Assembly (NCBI RefSeq): GCF_017354945.1
Contig: NZ_CP071503.1
Span: 1,178,001-1,242,000, forward strand
From: Shewanella avicenniae
Lineage (GTDB): Bacteria; Pseudomonadota; Gammaproteobacteria; Enterobacterales; Shewanellaceae
DNA: 64,000 bases
Reading direction: 5' to 3'
Of the stretch, positions 27,645 through 37,427 are shown in pieces. Both the position numbers and the translations under genes were made by a program. The notes under the pieces are model-generated. The model searched no databases, was not told where the DNA came from, and saw nothing but the letters and a program-made list of their open reading frames with translations. Every line of letters starts with the position of its first letter. Within the stretch, counting starts at the first letter, position 1.

Positions 27645-28730
27645 ATGAGTCAACAACCCATTCGTGTTGGTTTTATTGGTCTTAACCCAGATAGTCATTG
27701 GGCGGCAACAGCCCACTTACCCGCACTTAAATCATTAGGTGACACGTTTGAGGTCGTTGCGGTGGCTAACTCTACCCCTGAGAGTGGTAAACGCACAGCT
27801 GAAGCCTTGAACCTGCCTTATGCCTTTGACACGCCGCAAGCGTTAGCGACTTCCGATGTGGTGGATCTCGTCGTGGTGACCGTTAAAGTGCCGTACCACT
27901 ATGAGTTAGCAACTGCGGCATTGGAAGCAGGCAAGCACGTACATTGTGAATGGCCGCTGGGTAATGGCGTAGCTGAAGCTCAAAAGCTGACGGAGTTGGC
28001 AGCGGCGAAAGGTGTTGTGGCGACAGTAGGTACGCAAATGCGCACTGCGCCAGAAATCACTTACCTGAAACAGCTGATCGCCGACGGTTATGTGGGCAAA
28101 GTGCTGAGCAGTAGCTTGATTGGTTCAGGTGGCAACTGGGGCGCTGAAAGCTCGGCTGAGCTGGCTTATCTGTTTGATAAAACCAATGGCGCAACCATGT
28201 TGACCATTCCGTTTGGTCACACCTTGGCGGGCGTGCAAGATGTATTGGGTGAATTTGCCGATATTTCTGGCCGAACACTGAAAGTTCGCGAGACTGTGCG
28301 CATCACAGATACAGGCGAAGATAAGCAGACGTCGACCGCCGACCAAATTCTGGTTCATGGTCAGCTGCAAAGTGGTGCCGCGTTCTCTGCTCATTACCGT
28401 GGTGGCATGTCGCGCGCGACCAATTTCCTGTGGGAAATTAACGGCACTGACGGTGATATTCAAATCACTGGCAATATCGGCCACGGCCAATTTGCGCAGA
28501 TGACTATCAAGGGCGCGAGTGGCAGTGATACCGAGTTGCAAACCTTAGTGCCTCCGGCTGAGCTGCTTGCTGATTTGCCAGAGGGCACCATTGCCCGTAA
28601 TGTCGCGGGAATCTATCGCTTGATTGCCAAAGACATTCAAACTGGGAGCCGTGAAGCCCCTAGCTTTGCCGATGCGCTGAAACTGCATCAACTGCTCGAT
28701 GCCATCAGCCAAGGTAACGAATACCTGTAA
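27645..28730 (+). CDS. Gfo/Idh/MocA family protein, Gal80-like
   Basis: A 361-residue protein with an N-terminal Rossmann fold (VGFIGLNPDSHWAATAHLPAL) and a C-terminal alpha/beta dimer domain. The family motif after the nucleotide fold is usually EKP with a catalytic Lys; here it reads HCEWPLG, with Trp in place of Lys. EWP is known in Gal80-like members, some of which bind NAD(P) without catalysis. The start at 27645 has an excellent AAAGGAGG. The protein is cytosolic. Substrate and catalytic status are not known. A terminator follows, then an AraC regulator in the same direction. Confidence 0.85.
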   Translation: MSQQPIRVGFIGLNPDSHWAATAHLPALKSLGDTFEVVAVANSTPESGKRTAEALNLPYAFDTPQALATSDVVDLVVVTVKVPYHYELATAALEAGKHVHCEWPLGNGVAEAQKLTELAAAKGVVATVGTQMRTAPEITYLKQLIADGYVGKVLSSSLIGSGGNWGAESSAELAYLFDKTNGATMLTIPFGHTLAGVQDVLGEFADISGRTLKVRETVRITDTGEDKQTSTADQILVHGQLQSGAAFSAHYRGGMSRATNFLWEINGTDGDIQITGNIGHGQFAQMTIKGASGSDTELQTLVPPAELLADLPEGTIARNVAGIYRLIAKDIQTGSREAPSFADALKLHQLLDAISQGNEYL

Positions 28731-28738
28731 CGGTCGTG

Positions 28739-28770
28739 CGCCAGCAAGCAGTTGCTTGTTGGCGTTTTTT
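28739..28770 (+). terminator. Terminator after the Gfo/Idh-like gene
   Basis: CGCCAGCAAGC pairs with GCTTGTTGGCG (one G-U pair), loop AGTT, then six T. Confidence 0.9.
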
Positions 28771-28883
28771 GACTTGTCTGTAGCATCTACGGATGAAACA
28801 TTACCTGTTAAGATGGTGAGAATGCTATCTCGGGTTAAAGTCGTTTAGTGCTCACGCAAACGCTTTTGATAGAGGTGAATAGG

Positions 28884-29819
28884 GTGAAAGGTAACACTTT
28901 GCAGCAAGCGGAAACTAACAGAGTTGATAGTGCCGATTTGCAACAGATGGCAGCATTATTGACCAAACTGACACCATACGACGGTTTCTTCCAACTGCAA
29001 AAGGATTATGTGCATGTGGTGCGGGCATCGAAAACCGCATCAGAAAAAACCTACCTGTTGGCTCGTCCTAGCATCTGCATTGTGCCGCAAGGGGCTAAGA
29101 CGGTTTCATTGACCCAAGGTGGCATCGATTTTGAGGAAAATGAATCCACGCTGGTGGTCTATTCGGCAGAGGTGCCGATCAATTTAGCCATTACTCAAGC
29201 CTCTGCAGAGAAACCCTATTTTTGTCTGATGATCCCGCTGGATGCCAAAAAACTCGGCTCATTAATCCTCAAAGTGTTCCCTCACGGCGTGCCCAAAGCG
29301 CCCAAGTTACAAGCGGTTTATGTCGGTGATGCTGATGCCAATATCGTCAAAGCGACCGTGCGGGCATTGCAACTGATCGAACAACAGCAACATACCGAGT
29401 TGCTGGTACCGTTAATGATTGAAGAGATATTAATCCGCCTATTACTTAGCCCAATGGGACCGGCGATTGTGCAGATAGCCATTGCCGATTCTCATGCTGA
29501 GAAAGTCGCTAAAGCGATTTCGTGGCTAAAAGAGAATTTTGCACAACCCATTAAAATTGAAGAACTTGCCAAGCTGACTGGCATGAGTGTGTCATCGTTT
29601 CACACCCACTTTAAAGCAATCACCTCAATGAGCCCGCTACAGTTTCAAAAAACGGTGCGCCTGCAGCAAGCACGTAGCCTGATGCGGGCGCAGATGATGG
29701 ATGTGAGCAGTGCGGCCTACGAGGTAGGCTACGCAAGTACCTCGCAATTTAGCCGTGAATACGCGCGTGCCTTTGGCGTGCCACCAAGTAAAGATGTTGG
29801 CCGTGCTTCGGCAGCTTAA
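28884..29819 (+). CDS. AraC family transcriptional regulator
   Basis: A protein of 311 residues from GTG 28884, chosen because GAGGTG lies 6 bases upstream; another GTG at 28848 would add twelve residues. The N-terminal half is an AraC_N cupin-type sensor (RPSICIVPQGAKTVSL, LVVYSAEVPINLAITQAS). The C-terminal part has two helix-turn-helix motifs (IEELAKLTGMSVSSFHTHFK and VSSAAYEVGYASTSQFSREY). It may control the preceding oxidoreductase gene, but a terminator lies between them. Inducer unknown. Confidence 0.88.
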   Translation: MKGNTLQQAETNRVDSADLQQMAALLTKLTPYDGFFQLQKDYVHVVRASKTASEKTYLLARPSICIVPQGAKTVSLTQGGIDFEENESTLVVYSAEVPINLAITQASAEKPYFCLMIPLDAKKLGSLILKVFPHGVPKAPKLQAVYVGDADANIVKATVRALQLIEQQQHTELLVPLMIEEILIRLLLSPMGPAIVQIAIADSHAEKVAKAISWLKENFAQPIKIEELAKLTGMSVSSFHTHFKAITSMSPLQFQKTVRLQQARSLMRAQMMDVSSAAYEVGYASTSQFSREYARAFGVPPSKDVGRASAA

Positions 29820-29901
29820 TTTGCGGCTTTGCTGCAACAATCTGATTTGCTAATGTATTTCCTAAATAAATCGGCAAAGCTAGCCGATGTTAGGAGTCCA
29901 G

Positions 29902-30396
29902 ATGATCACTGAATTAACCCGCGAGCTATTCAAGCAATTTTGGCCTACCTTTACCGCTATCGCCCAAGCTGAATCAACTTATGCCTATGATGCGGATATC
30001 TCGTTTGAGCAGGCGTGTTATTTGTGGTGTGAGTTACCCTATCAAAGTTTTGCTTGGGTAGACGCGGGGCAGGTACTAGGGATCTATTACCTTAAAGCCA
30101 ATGCGATGGGGCCGGGTAACCATGTTTGTAATTGCGGTTATATGGTGAGTGAAGCCGCGCGTGGGAGAGGCATTGCTCGGCAAATGTGTTTGCATTCACA
30201 GCAACAGGCATTAACAGCTGGGTTTAAGGCGATGCAGTTCAACTGCGTGGTGTCCAGCAATACCGTGGCGGTGGCGCTGTGGCAAAAACTTGGGTTTGAG
30301 ATTGTGGGTACTTTGCCTAAGGCATATCGCCATCAACAACTCGGCTTGGTGGATTGTTTGGTTATGTTCAAAACCTTAGATCACCCACTTGTTTGA
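29902..30396 (+). CDS. GNAT family N-acetyltransferase
   Basis: A 164-residue acetyltransferase. The acetyl-CoA site is seen in GYMVSEAARGRGIARQMC (R-G-R-G-I-A), and the later strand in VVSSNTVAVALWQKLGFEIVGTLP is typical of the GNAT fold. ATG 29902 has AGGAG 5 bases upstream. The closest known types act on small molecules or antibiotics, but the substrate cannot be told. It lies alone between an AraC gene and a decayed gene pair. Confidence 0.88.
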   Translation: MITELTRELFKQFWPTFTAIAQAESTYAYDADISFEQACYLWCELPYQSFAWVDAGQVLGIYYLKANAMGPGNHVCNCGYMVSEAARGRGIARQMCLHSQQQALTAGFKAMQFNCVVSSNTVAVALWQKLGFEIVGTLPKAYRHQQLGLVDCLVMFKTLDHPLV

Positions 30397-30439
30397 CAGC
30401 GCTGCGTCAATTAATACAGCGCTATCAATAGGCTGAAGA

Positions 30440-30640
30440 CTAGTGACTCAGGTGCTGGCTAAGTTCCAACTGCGCTGGTTGTTGACGTTCGCTTTCTAGT
30501 CGGCCGAGCAAAATGTAGTAGGCGACTAAGCAGAGCAGCATCACCACAGCTAACAGTTCGTACATCCCAGAGAATTGCAGTTTAGGAATGATATTGCCGA
30601 GCAGCAACGGGCCTAAGCCGACTCCTAAATCCATAGATTC
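30440..30640 (-). pseudogene. MFS transporter remnant, C-terminal end only
   Basis: About 64 codons remain, DLGVGLGPLLLGNIIPKL and a last membrane helix (YELLAVVMLLCLVAYYILLG), which match the end of an MFS efflux-type transporter. Upstream the frame meets a stop within a few codons and the start of the decayed lysR gene on the other strand abuts it. Ten or so helices are missing, so the gene is not functional. A deletion between the two divergent genes probably removed the rest along with their promoters. Confidence 0.8.
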
Positions 30641-31558
30641 ATGTCAAAAAAGTTATCAATGAGCTTTTCTCACCTCAATGCGTTACAGCAAGTGTGCGAA
30701 CTCGGCAATATGACCCTGGCTGCCGATCAACTGGGTATCGCGCAACCAGCACTTAGTAAAATCATTGCCAATCTTGAGCAAACGTTTGGCGTTTCTTTGT
30801 TTGATCGCCGAGGCCGACGACTGGTACTCAATCCGTGTGGTTAAGTGTTATTAAAGCGGGGTAAAGCGATTTTTAATGAGTTGGAACAAGCCAAGTTGGA
30901 ACTGAGCGACATGGCGGGTGATGATACTGGCCATGTGACAGTGGGGGTGACCTCCTCGCAAGTGCTGCCCAAACTATTTGCGGATTATCTGTCACAACGT
31001 CCTCAGGTTAAATTCCGCTTGTTCCAAGTGGCTGGGCGCTACGAAATTGCCAATCAACTGCGCGATGGTGTATTGGATCTCTGTATCACCTCGTTGCCGC
31101 TAGAATATCCAACCGATGGGCATTCTGTGGCGGTGAATACCTTAATGCGTGAACGGATTTGCCTAGCAGTAGCTGCAACGCATCGGTTAGTGTCGCGCTT
31201 TAGTGCGACTCAGCGACCTCGCTTCGGAGAATTTTATTAGCTATCCGCGGAAGATGGGCTCCGCGAAATCAACGACAAGGCATGCCAACAGGCGAGCTTT
31301 ACCCCAAATGTGGTGTTTGAAAGCTTTGACAGTAATGTTAGATCTCTCCTCGTGCGTACTGGCGTAGGCGTGGCTTTGTTACCAGAAATCTGCTGGCGAA
31401 GCGATGTGCCTGCGCAACTGATCAAGCTGCTGATTGATCATGAGGCGATGCAGCGCAGTATTTTGTTGTCGTGGATGGATAATCGTTATCTGTCGCCAGC
31501 AGCACGCGACTTCTGCGGCTTTGTTGGCGAGTACGCCGCCACACAAGCTCAATCTTGA
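30641..31558 (+). pseudogene. LysR family regulator, decayed
   Basis: The full LysR layout can be traced: helix-turn-helix (NMTLAADQLGIAQPALSKII), effector domain (VTSSQVLPKLFADYL) and C-terminal lobe (LVRTGVGVALLPEICW). An in-frame TAA at 30842-30844 breaks it after LVLNPCG. Between about 31200 and 31250 the conserved segment SDLASENFISYPR is read only in another frame, so there are two compensating single-base shifts, and in the original frame a TAG occurs at 31238-31240. Unless reads show otherwise this is a pseudogene. It is divergent from an MFS remnant, a common regulator-target pairing. Confidence 0.85.
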
Positions 31559-31570
31559 TTTGAACGGCAG

Positions 31571-31597
31571 CAATCAGCGTATCGGATACGCTGATTG
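31571..31597. repeat. Near-perfect palindrome between the lysR pseudogene and a chemoreceptor gene
   Basis: CAATCAGCGTATC and GATACGCTGATTG form a 13-bp inverted repeat around a single central G, between two converging genes. There is no T-run on either side. It may act as a stem-loop at the 3' ends. Confidence 0.6.
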
Positions 31598-31608
31598 CGC
31601 CAAGCACG

Positions 31609-33255
31609 TTAAGTGGTGAAATGTTTCATCTGGGCAGAGAGGTTATCAGTAGAACGCTGCACCAAGCGGCTGTTACTCAGCGCCGTTTCTGCATCTTCCT
31701 GTAATTGGTGAGAATGGCCATTAATATCCACCATGTTTTGGTTGATGTGCTCGATCACCACACTTTGCTCCTCGGTAGCCGCAGCCACTTGTACCGAGAT
31801 ATCCAACATGGCTTGCACACCATGAACAATTTCTTGTAATGATTTTCCTGCCGCAGCGGCTTGTTCTGCGGTACTGTTCACCTTCGTTGCGCTATAGTTC
31901 ACCACTTGCACTGCGTCATTCACCCCTTTATTTAAACCATCGATCATCTGCTGAATATTTTGGGTCGACTCTTGCGTCTTTGAAGCGAGCTTACGCACTT
32001 CATCTGCTACCACGGCAAAGCCTCGACCACTGTCGCCTGCGCGCGCGGCTTCAATCGCAGCGTTGAGAGCCAGCAGGTTAGTTTGCTCAGCAATGCCGCC
32101 AATTACATCGAGCACGGATGCAATATTCTTGCTTTGAAATTCTAGGGCTGCAATGGCATCGCTGGCTTTTCGCATATCCGATACAAGCTCGGCAATATTC
32201 TCGATAGTCATGTTGATTTGTTGATGTGACTCCGTCACTTCTGAATGCATTTTTTGGGCATTATCTGAGGCGTATTGCATCTGCTGGGTGATATCTTTCA
32301 CCGCCTGATTCATCTCAACAATAGAGGTCACAGCTTGCGCCACATAGTCGCATTGCTCTTGCGCACTATGGCCGGTCTTGGCTGAGATTGAGGATAATCC
32401 CTGCATATTTTCATCGATTTTGCGGGTTTCGTTGATTGCCCCTGAGATTAATTGCTGCAAATACGCAATAAAGCCGTTAACCGAGTCCGACAGCTGGTTT
32501 AATTCATTTTCACCTTGTACTGGCAAACGGCGTGTTAAGTCGCCACCTTGGCTAGTGAGTTTATGCATGCTGTCAGTTAGCGTATTTAGATGGCTGGTGA
32601 TCAGATGTGGCACCCAATAGCTGAAAAATATGCCCACAACTAAGGCGATAACGGAGGCTCCCACCAGTAACTTTTGTTGCATGGCTTCGAGTTCGTGGGT
32701 GTGAATTGAGAGCGCTTTTCGATGTTCATTAAATTCATCTTCCATTCCCTCAAAGCGGCCTTTTACTAGCCTAAAGGCTTGTTTCTGTTCGCCTACCAAA
32801 AGTTCATAAGATTGCTCATATAGATGATCATGGCTTAAGATTATCGCGCGCTCAGATAACTGATCCCATTGTTTAAAATCGGCATCAAACTCTGGGTCAT
32901 GTTCAGGATAGATTTTTAATCCAGCAACCGAAGCACTGCGTCGTGCTTGCTGGATTTTGTCGTAGGCATCGCGTTTATGTTGATGGTGAGCATCCAACGC
33001 GCTTTGGCCATCTTTTTCATGACTTAATAGCGAAATATAGTCACGCATAGCTGTGGCGGCTTGATACAACTCAATCTCAGCTTCGCGCGATTTGAGTGAA
33101 GCCGGTGTCAGATGGTCGGTCAGAATGCGGGTATTTTCGGTCATCATGCGGTTGGTGTTCCAACTGATGAGCGCCAATGCCGCGATCATTAACGTTAAAA
33201 TGACGATCGGAATAGCGATTTGCCATTTTACTTTTAAAGATGAATAAAAACTCAT
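31609..33255 (-). CDS. Methyl-accepting chemotaxis protein
   Basis: A 548-residue chemoreceptor. It has a membrane helix at about residues 12-31, a periplasmic helical-bundle sensor to about 195, a second helix (LLVGASVIALVVGIFFSYWV), a HAMP domain (MHKLTSQGGDLTRRLPVQGE), and the conserved signalling tip [20 protein letters not shown]. No C-terminal pentapeptide is present. The sensor is all-helical, unlike the Cache sensor of the other receptor in this window. The ligand is unknown. Transcribed alone on the minus strand. Confidence 0.92.
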   Translation of the reverse strand: MSFYSSLKVKWQIAIPIVILTLMIAALALISWNTNRMMTENTRILTDHLTPASLKSREAEIELYQAATAMRDYISLLSHEKDGQSALDAHHQHKRDAYDKIQQARRSASVAGLKIYPEHDPEFDADFKQWDQLSERAIILSHDHLYEQSYELLVGEQKQAFRLVKGRFEGMEDEFNEHRKALSIHTHELEAMQQKLLVGASVIALVVGIFFSYWVPHLITSHLNTLTDSMHKLTSQGGDLTRRLPVQGENELNQLSDSVNGFIAYLQQLISGAINETRKIDENMQGLSSISAKTGHSAQEQCDYVAQAVTSIVEMNQAVKDITQQMQYASDNAQKMHSEVTESHQQINMTIENIAELVSDMRKASDAIAALEFQSKNIASVLDVIGGIAEQTNLLALNAAIEAARAGDSGRGFAVVADEVRKLASKTQESTQNIQQMIDGLNKGVNDAVQVVNYSATKVNSTAEQAAAAGKSLQEIVHGVQAMLDISVQVAAATEEQSVVIEHINQNMVDINGHSHQLQEDAETALSNSRLVQRSTDNLSAQMKHFTT

Positions 33256-33376
33256 TTGCTTGCATCACCCAAGTTACGTCGTCACCGACAATTGCTTAAG
33301 TGTAGTAGCTAAGTGAATAAATATTAGCGTATGCGGCTAAAGAGGTAGAGCAATACAAAGGAAACGAGAGAAAAGA

Positions 33377-33453
33377 TGGTGGCCCCTCACGGACTTGAAC
33401 CGTGGACCTAACGATTATGAGTCGTGTGCTCTAACCAACTGAGCTAAGGGGCC
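33377..33453 (-). tRNA. ileX: tRNA-Ile2 with CAT anticodon (lysidine type)
   Basis: A 77-base tRNA on the minus strand, CCA encoded. It starts GGCCCCTTAGCTCAG and has an anticodon arm GACTCATAATC and a T arm GGTTCAAGTCC. The CAT anticodon could suggest Met, but the acceptor stem GGCCCC and general sequence match E. coli tRNA-Ile2, whose C34 is changed to lysidine by TilS to read AUA. It lies between a chemoreceptor gene and rpoD. Confidence 0.88.
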
Positions 33454-33592
33454 GTGCTAGATACAATAGATAAAGTACTAAGCGCGTCAGAGTATACGAA
33501 CTTTCGCAAGGGTTGTCACCCCGGTTTTTAGCGAATTGAACTGCAACGGTTTCAATTGGTTATCTGTTATGCAATCTACTTTTTAGCGGTAA

Positions 33593-33618
33593 TAAAAAAC
33601 CCCGCAGTGCGGGGTTTT
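33593..33618 (-). terminator. Terminator after rpoD
   Basis: On the minus strand CCCCGC, loop ACT, GCGGGG, followed by TTTTTT. It ends the rpsU-yqeY-dnaG-rpoD operon. Confidence 0.92.
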
Positions 33619-33634
33619 CAAGGTCATTTAGTGA

Positions 33635-35488
33635 TTATTCATCAAGGAATGACTTCAGAATTTCAGAACGACTTGGGTGACGCAGTTTGCGTAACGCTTT
33701 CGCTTCAATCTGACGAATACGTTCACGAGTAACGTCGAACTGTTTACCCACTTCTTCCAAAGTGTGGTCAGTGTTCATGTCGATACCGAAACGCATACGC
33801 AATACTTTTGCTTCACGTGCAGTCAAACCAGCGAGCACTTCGTGAGTTGCTTGTTTCAAGCTTTCGCTAGTGGCGCTGTCGAGCGGCAATTCGAGGGTGG
33901 TGTCCTCGATAAAGTCACCCAAATGTGAATCTTCGTCATCACCGATTGGGGTTTCCATCGAAATAGGCTCTTTGGCGATTTTGAGTACCTTACGGATTTT
34001 ATCCTCAGGCATCATCATGCGCTCAGCCAGTTCTTCCGGTGATGGTTCGCGTCCCATCTCTTGCAGCATTTGACGCGAAATACGGTTCAGTTTGTTGATG
34101 GTTTCAATCATGTGAACCGGAATACGAATCGTGCGTGCTTGGTCAGCAATAGAGCGAGTAATTGCCTGACGGATCCACCAAGTTGCATAGGTCGAGAATT
34201 TGTAACCACGACGGTATTCGAACTTGTCTACCGCTTTCATCAGACCGATGTTACCTTCTTGGATCAAGTCCAAGAATTGCAGACCGCGGTTGGTGTATTT
34301 CTTCGCGATAGAAATTACCAGACGTAAGTTTGCTTCAACCATCTCTTTCTTCGCACGGCGAGCTTTGGCTTCACCGATTGACATACGACGGCTGATGTCT
34401 TTAATGGCGGTGATGTTGAGGCCCGTTTCAGCTTCAACCGCATGCAATTTGCTATGGCAACGTACTACGTCTTCTTCAACTGCTTTCAATGCGTCTGAAT
34501 ATGGCTTGCCCGCAGCGATTTCATCAAAGAACCACTGAGGATTAGCTTCGTTACCGCTGAACAGCTTCACGAAGTTTTTCTTCGGCATTTTTGAGTATTC
34601 AACACACAGTTTCATGATCAGGCGCTCTTGAACACGCACTTTATCCATCATGTCACGCATGTTTTTCACAAGACGATCAAACTGCTTAGGCACTAAACGA
34701 AACTCTTTGAAGATTTCGCCAATTTCAAACAGTGCGCCCACAGCTACTGGGTGGTTACGGCCTTTTTCTTCAATGATTTTTAAGGTGTTTTCGTAAGCAG
34801 TACGCAGCTGAGTAAAGCGTTCACGAGCTTCTTCAGGATCGGGTCCTTTGTTGCCGTCATCTTCGCTGTCGCCGTCTTCGCTTTCTTCGTCTTCATCATC
34901 GTCCATATCATCTTCGTCATCGAGCTCATCTTCTGACAGCTCTGAACCGATATGGGTTGCCGTTGGGCCAACATCTTCTTCGTCGGGATTGACAAATCCA
35001 GAGATAATGTCTGACAAACGAATTTGATCTGCTTCGTACTGGTCGTATTGTTCCAGGATCATCGCAATCGCTTGTGGGTATTCAGCCACAGAGCTTTGTA
35101 CTTCGTTGATACCTTCTTCAATACGTTTGGCGATCAGGATTTCACCTTCGCGGGTTAACAGTTCAACTGTGCCCATTTCGCGCATGTACATCCGCACTGG
35201 GTCAGTGGTACGACCCAATTCGTTTTCTACCGATGCCAGCGCTGCAGCTGCTTCTTCAGCTGCATCATCATCGGTGTTGTCTTCAGACATCATAATGTCA
35301 TCGGCGTCCGGCGCTTCTTCGAATACGCGGATACCCATGTCATTTATCATCTGGATAATATCTTCGATCTGGTCAGAGTCGACCATGTCAGCAGGCAGGT
35401 GGTCGTTAACCTCGGCGTACGTTAGGTAGCCCTGCTCTTTACCTTTTGCAAGCAACAGCTTGAGTTGCGACTGCGGAGTATGATCCAT
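33635..35488 (-). CDS. rpoD: RNA polymerase sigma factor RpoD (sigma-70)
   Basis: A 617-residue primary sigma factor. Region 1.1 starts [12 protein letters not shown], close to E. coli [12 protein letters not shown], which sets the ATG at 35488 (three codons below another ATG). A long acidic stretch ([20 protein letters not shown]) follows in the non-conserved region, as in E. coli. Regions 2.3-2.4 ([20 protein letters not shown]), 3 and 4.2 ([18 protein letters not shown]) are intact. It ends the operon with dnaG, yqeY and rpsU. It directs transcription of housekeeping genes. Confidence 0.97.
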   Translation of the reverse strand: MDHTPQSQLKLLLAKGKEQGYLTYAEVNDHLPADMVDSDQIEDIIQMINDMGIRVFEEAPDADDIMMSEDNTDDDAAEEAAAALASVENELGRTTDPVRMYMREMGTVELLTREGEILIAKRIEEGINEVQSSVAEYPQAIAMILEQYDQYEADQIRLSDIISGFVNPDEEDVGPTATHIGSELSEDELDDEDDMDDDEDEESEDGDSEDDGNKGPDPEEARERFTQLRTAYENTLKIIEEKGRNHPVAVGALFEIGEIFKEFRLVPKQFDRLVKNMRDMMDKVRVQERLIMKLCVEYSKMPKKNFVKLFSGNEANPQWFFDEIAAGKPYSDALKAVEEDVVRCHSKLHAVEAETGLNITAIKDISRRMSIGEAKARRAKKEMVEANLRLVISIAKKYTNRGLQFLDLIQEGNIGLMKAVDKFEYRRGYKFSTYATWWIRQAITRSIADQARTIRIPVHMIETINKLNRISRQMLQEMGREPSPEELAERMMMPEDKIRKVLKIAKEPISMETPIGDDEDSHLGDFIEDTTLELPLDSATSESLKQATHEVLAGLTAREAKVLRMRFGIDMNTDHTLEEVGKQFDVTRERIRQIEAKALRKLRHPSRSEILKSFLDE

Positions 35489-35621
35489 AGATATCATCCA
35501 AAACTTAGGTAACTGTTACAACGATTAGCAACGGCATAAGGTGAGCCGTGCAAACCATCAATTATATACTTTTGCACTAGTCAGTGCCAGTGCGAAGTAG
35601 GGTATTGGTGCGATGAAAAAC

Positions 35622-37346
35622 TTAATGTTGCGCCTTCATAGCGCTAATCAGCTTTTGTAGCTGTACCTTTTCTTCCCGCGTTAAATCCTGCTTCATACTG
35701 AGTGCTTGGTAACGTTGCTCAATATATTGATTATTAAGCCATACCAAGGCTTCTTTAAACCCTTGTTGCAGATGATCGTCAGCCACTTGATGCTCCCATT
35801 GGGCTAATTTTTTCAGGGTCGATAATTGTTCAGACTCCCGATAATGCTCAAGTAGTTGTGCGCTGCTCATCTGCTGTGCGCGGGTCAAATCCAATAATTC
35901 AATTAACAGCTCAACCCCGGTCATTTTCAGGTATTGTAGTGCCGGCTGTAACGGCAGTTGGTACCCCAGCGCTGGTTGTTGTACCAGCAGTGCGATAGCA
36001 AGTCGTAACGGGGTTCCCCGTCCTTTTAACGACTGTTGTGTCAGCCGTTGTTTGGCTTTGTTGTTAAGCCCCAACATGCGTTTCATCTGCTCGGCATTAT
36101 CCATGCGCAAGCGGGTCGCTAGTTGCTCTAACAGCATGTTTTGCAACACTTCGTCCTGAATCTTTTCAATCAGGCTACTCGCGTGTTTAGCAAGACTGGC
36201 CTTGTCGGTACCGTGTTGTGCAGTCAAGCCATTAAACAATAGCTCATCAATGCTAATGCCTTGTTCAATAAGTTGTTCAAATTGGTCTTTACCAATTTTA
36301 CGCACCATTGAGTCAGGGTCTTCGCCTTGGGCCAAGAACATAAAGCGCACGTTGTCGCCGGGTTTCATCAGTGGCAGTGCGGTTTCCATGGCACGCCACG
36401 CGGCTTCTTTACCGGCGTTATCACCGTCATAGCAGCACACAACTTCTTTGGCGCTGCGCAGTAACATTTGAAACTGTTCGCTGGTGGTGGAGGTGCCCAG
36501 AGATGCGACCGCGTAATCGATACCAAATTGTGCTAAGGCCACCACATCCATATAGCCTTCTACGATCATTACCCGTTGCGGATCACGATGACGTTGACGC
36601 AGTTCGTATAAGCCGTAGAGTTCGTGCCCTTTATGAAATATGGGCGTTTCTGGCGAATTCAAATATTTTGGCGTGCCATCACCTAAGACTCGGCCTCCAA
36701 ACGCCACAACTCGGCCACGGCGGTCGCGAATGGGAAACATCAAGCGATCGCGGAAGCGGTCGTAACGACGCCCTTGGTCATTAGCGATTAGCATGCCGCC
36801 AGCCAGCAATTTTTCTTGCGCATCAGCTTGTTGGCCCAGGGCTTTGAGGAGATTGTCCCAACCATCTGGCGCGTAGCCGATGCCGAACTGCTCCACAATT
36901 TCCTGCGATAAGCCCCGCTTTTCAATGTAGGCGTTTACTTGCTGTTGTGCCGAATGATTTCGTAATTGCTGCTGAAAGAACGCGGCTGATGCTTCCATCA
37001 ATTGATAGAGATCGCGACTAAGCCCTTCATCTCGACGCTGGCCATTACCACGTTCATGCGGAACTTCGAGCCCCAGTTGACCAGCAAGATCTTCAATAGC
37101 ATCTGGAAAATCCAGACGGTCATATTCCATAACAAAGTCGATAGCGTTGCCATGGGCACCACAACCAAAACAGTGATAAAACTGCTTATCGCGGCTGACA
37201 GTAAAAGAAGGGGATTTCTCGCTGTGGAACGGACAGCAGGCAGCATAATTCTTGCCCGCCTTTTTCAAGGGAACCTTGCGTTCTATCAAGTCTACAATGT
37301 CGGTGCGAGCAATCAGCTCATTGATAAAATCACGAGGTATAGCCAT
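35622..37346 (-). CDS. dnaG: DNA primase DnaG
   Basis: A 574-residue primase that makes RNA primers for replication. It has an N-terminal zinc finger (CCPFHSEKSPSF, then HCFGCGAHG), an RNA polymerase domain with the Toprim motif (VEGYMDVVALAQFG), CCYDGDNAGKEAAWRA with metal-binding acidic residues, and a C-terminal DnaB-binding helical domain. Length fits the family (E. coli 581). It lies between yqeY and rpoD in the macromolecular synthesis operon. Confidence 0.97.
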   Translation of the reverse strand: MAIPRDFINELIARTDIVDLIERKVPLKKAGKNYAACCPFHSEKSPSFTVSRDKQFYHCFGCGAHGNAIDFVMEYDRLDFPDAIEDLAGQLGLEVPHERGNGQRRDEGLSRDLYQLMEASAAFFQQQLRNHSAQQQVNAYIEKRGLSQEIVEQFGIGYAPDGWDNLLKALGQQADAQEKLLAGGMLIANDQGRRYDRFRDRLMFPIRDRRGRVVAFGGRVLGDGTPKYLNSPETPIFHKGHELYGLYELRQRHRDPQRVMIVEGYMDVVALAQFGIDYAVASLGTSTTSEQFQMLLRSAKEVVCCYDGDNAGKEAAWRAMETALPLMKPGDNVRFMFLAQGEDPDSMVRKIGKDQFEQLIEQGISIDELLFNGLTAQHGTDKASLAKHASSLIEKIQDEVLQNMLLEQLATRLRMDNAEQMKRMLGLNNKAKQRLTQQSLKGRGTPLRLAIALLVQQPALGYQLPLQPALQYLKMTGVELLIELLDLTRAQQMSSAQLLEHYRESEQLSTLKKLAQWEHQVADDHLQQGFKEALVWLNNQYIEQRYQALSMKQDLTREEKVQLQKLISAMKAQH

Positions 37347-37427
37347 TTATCTACCGGTTAAAGAGTGAAACCGATGTAAACAAACAAGCCGCGCTGGTGC
37401 ACGGCTTGTTCATACGTTAAAACGTTA

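Noticed and set aside
30641..30844. A stand-alone 67-residue DNA-binding protein
   Set aside because: The reading frame continues after the TAA with the rest of a LysR protein, so it is a fragment of a decayed gene.
33377..33453. Elongator tRNA-Met
   Set aside because: The CAT anticodon fits, but the acceptor and arm sequences match tRNA-Ile2.
34780..34995. Acidic low-complexity stretch in rpoD, suspected as an insertion
   Set aside because: A similar acidic run exists in the non-conserved region of E. coli sigma-70, so it is normal.
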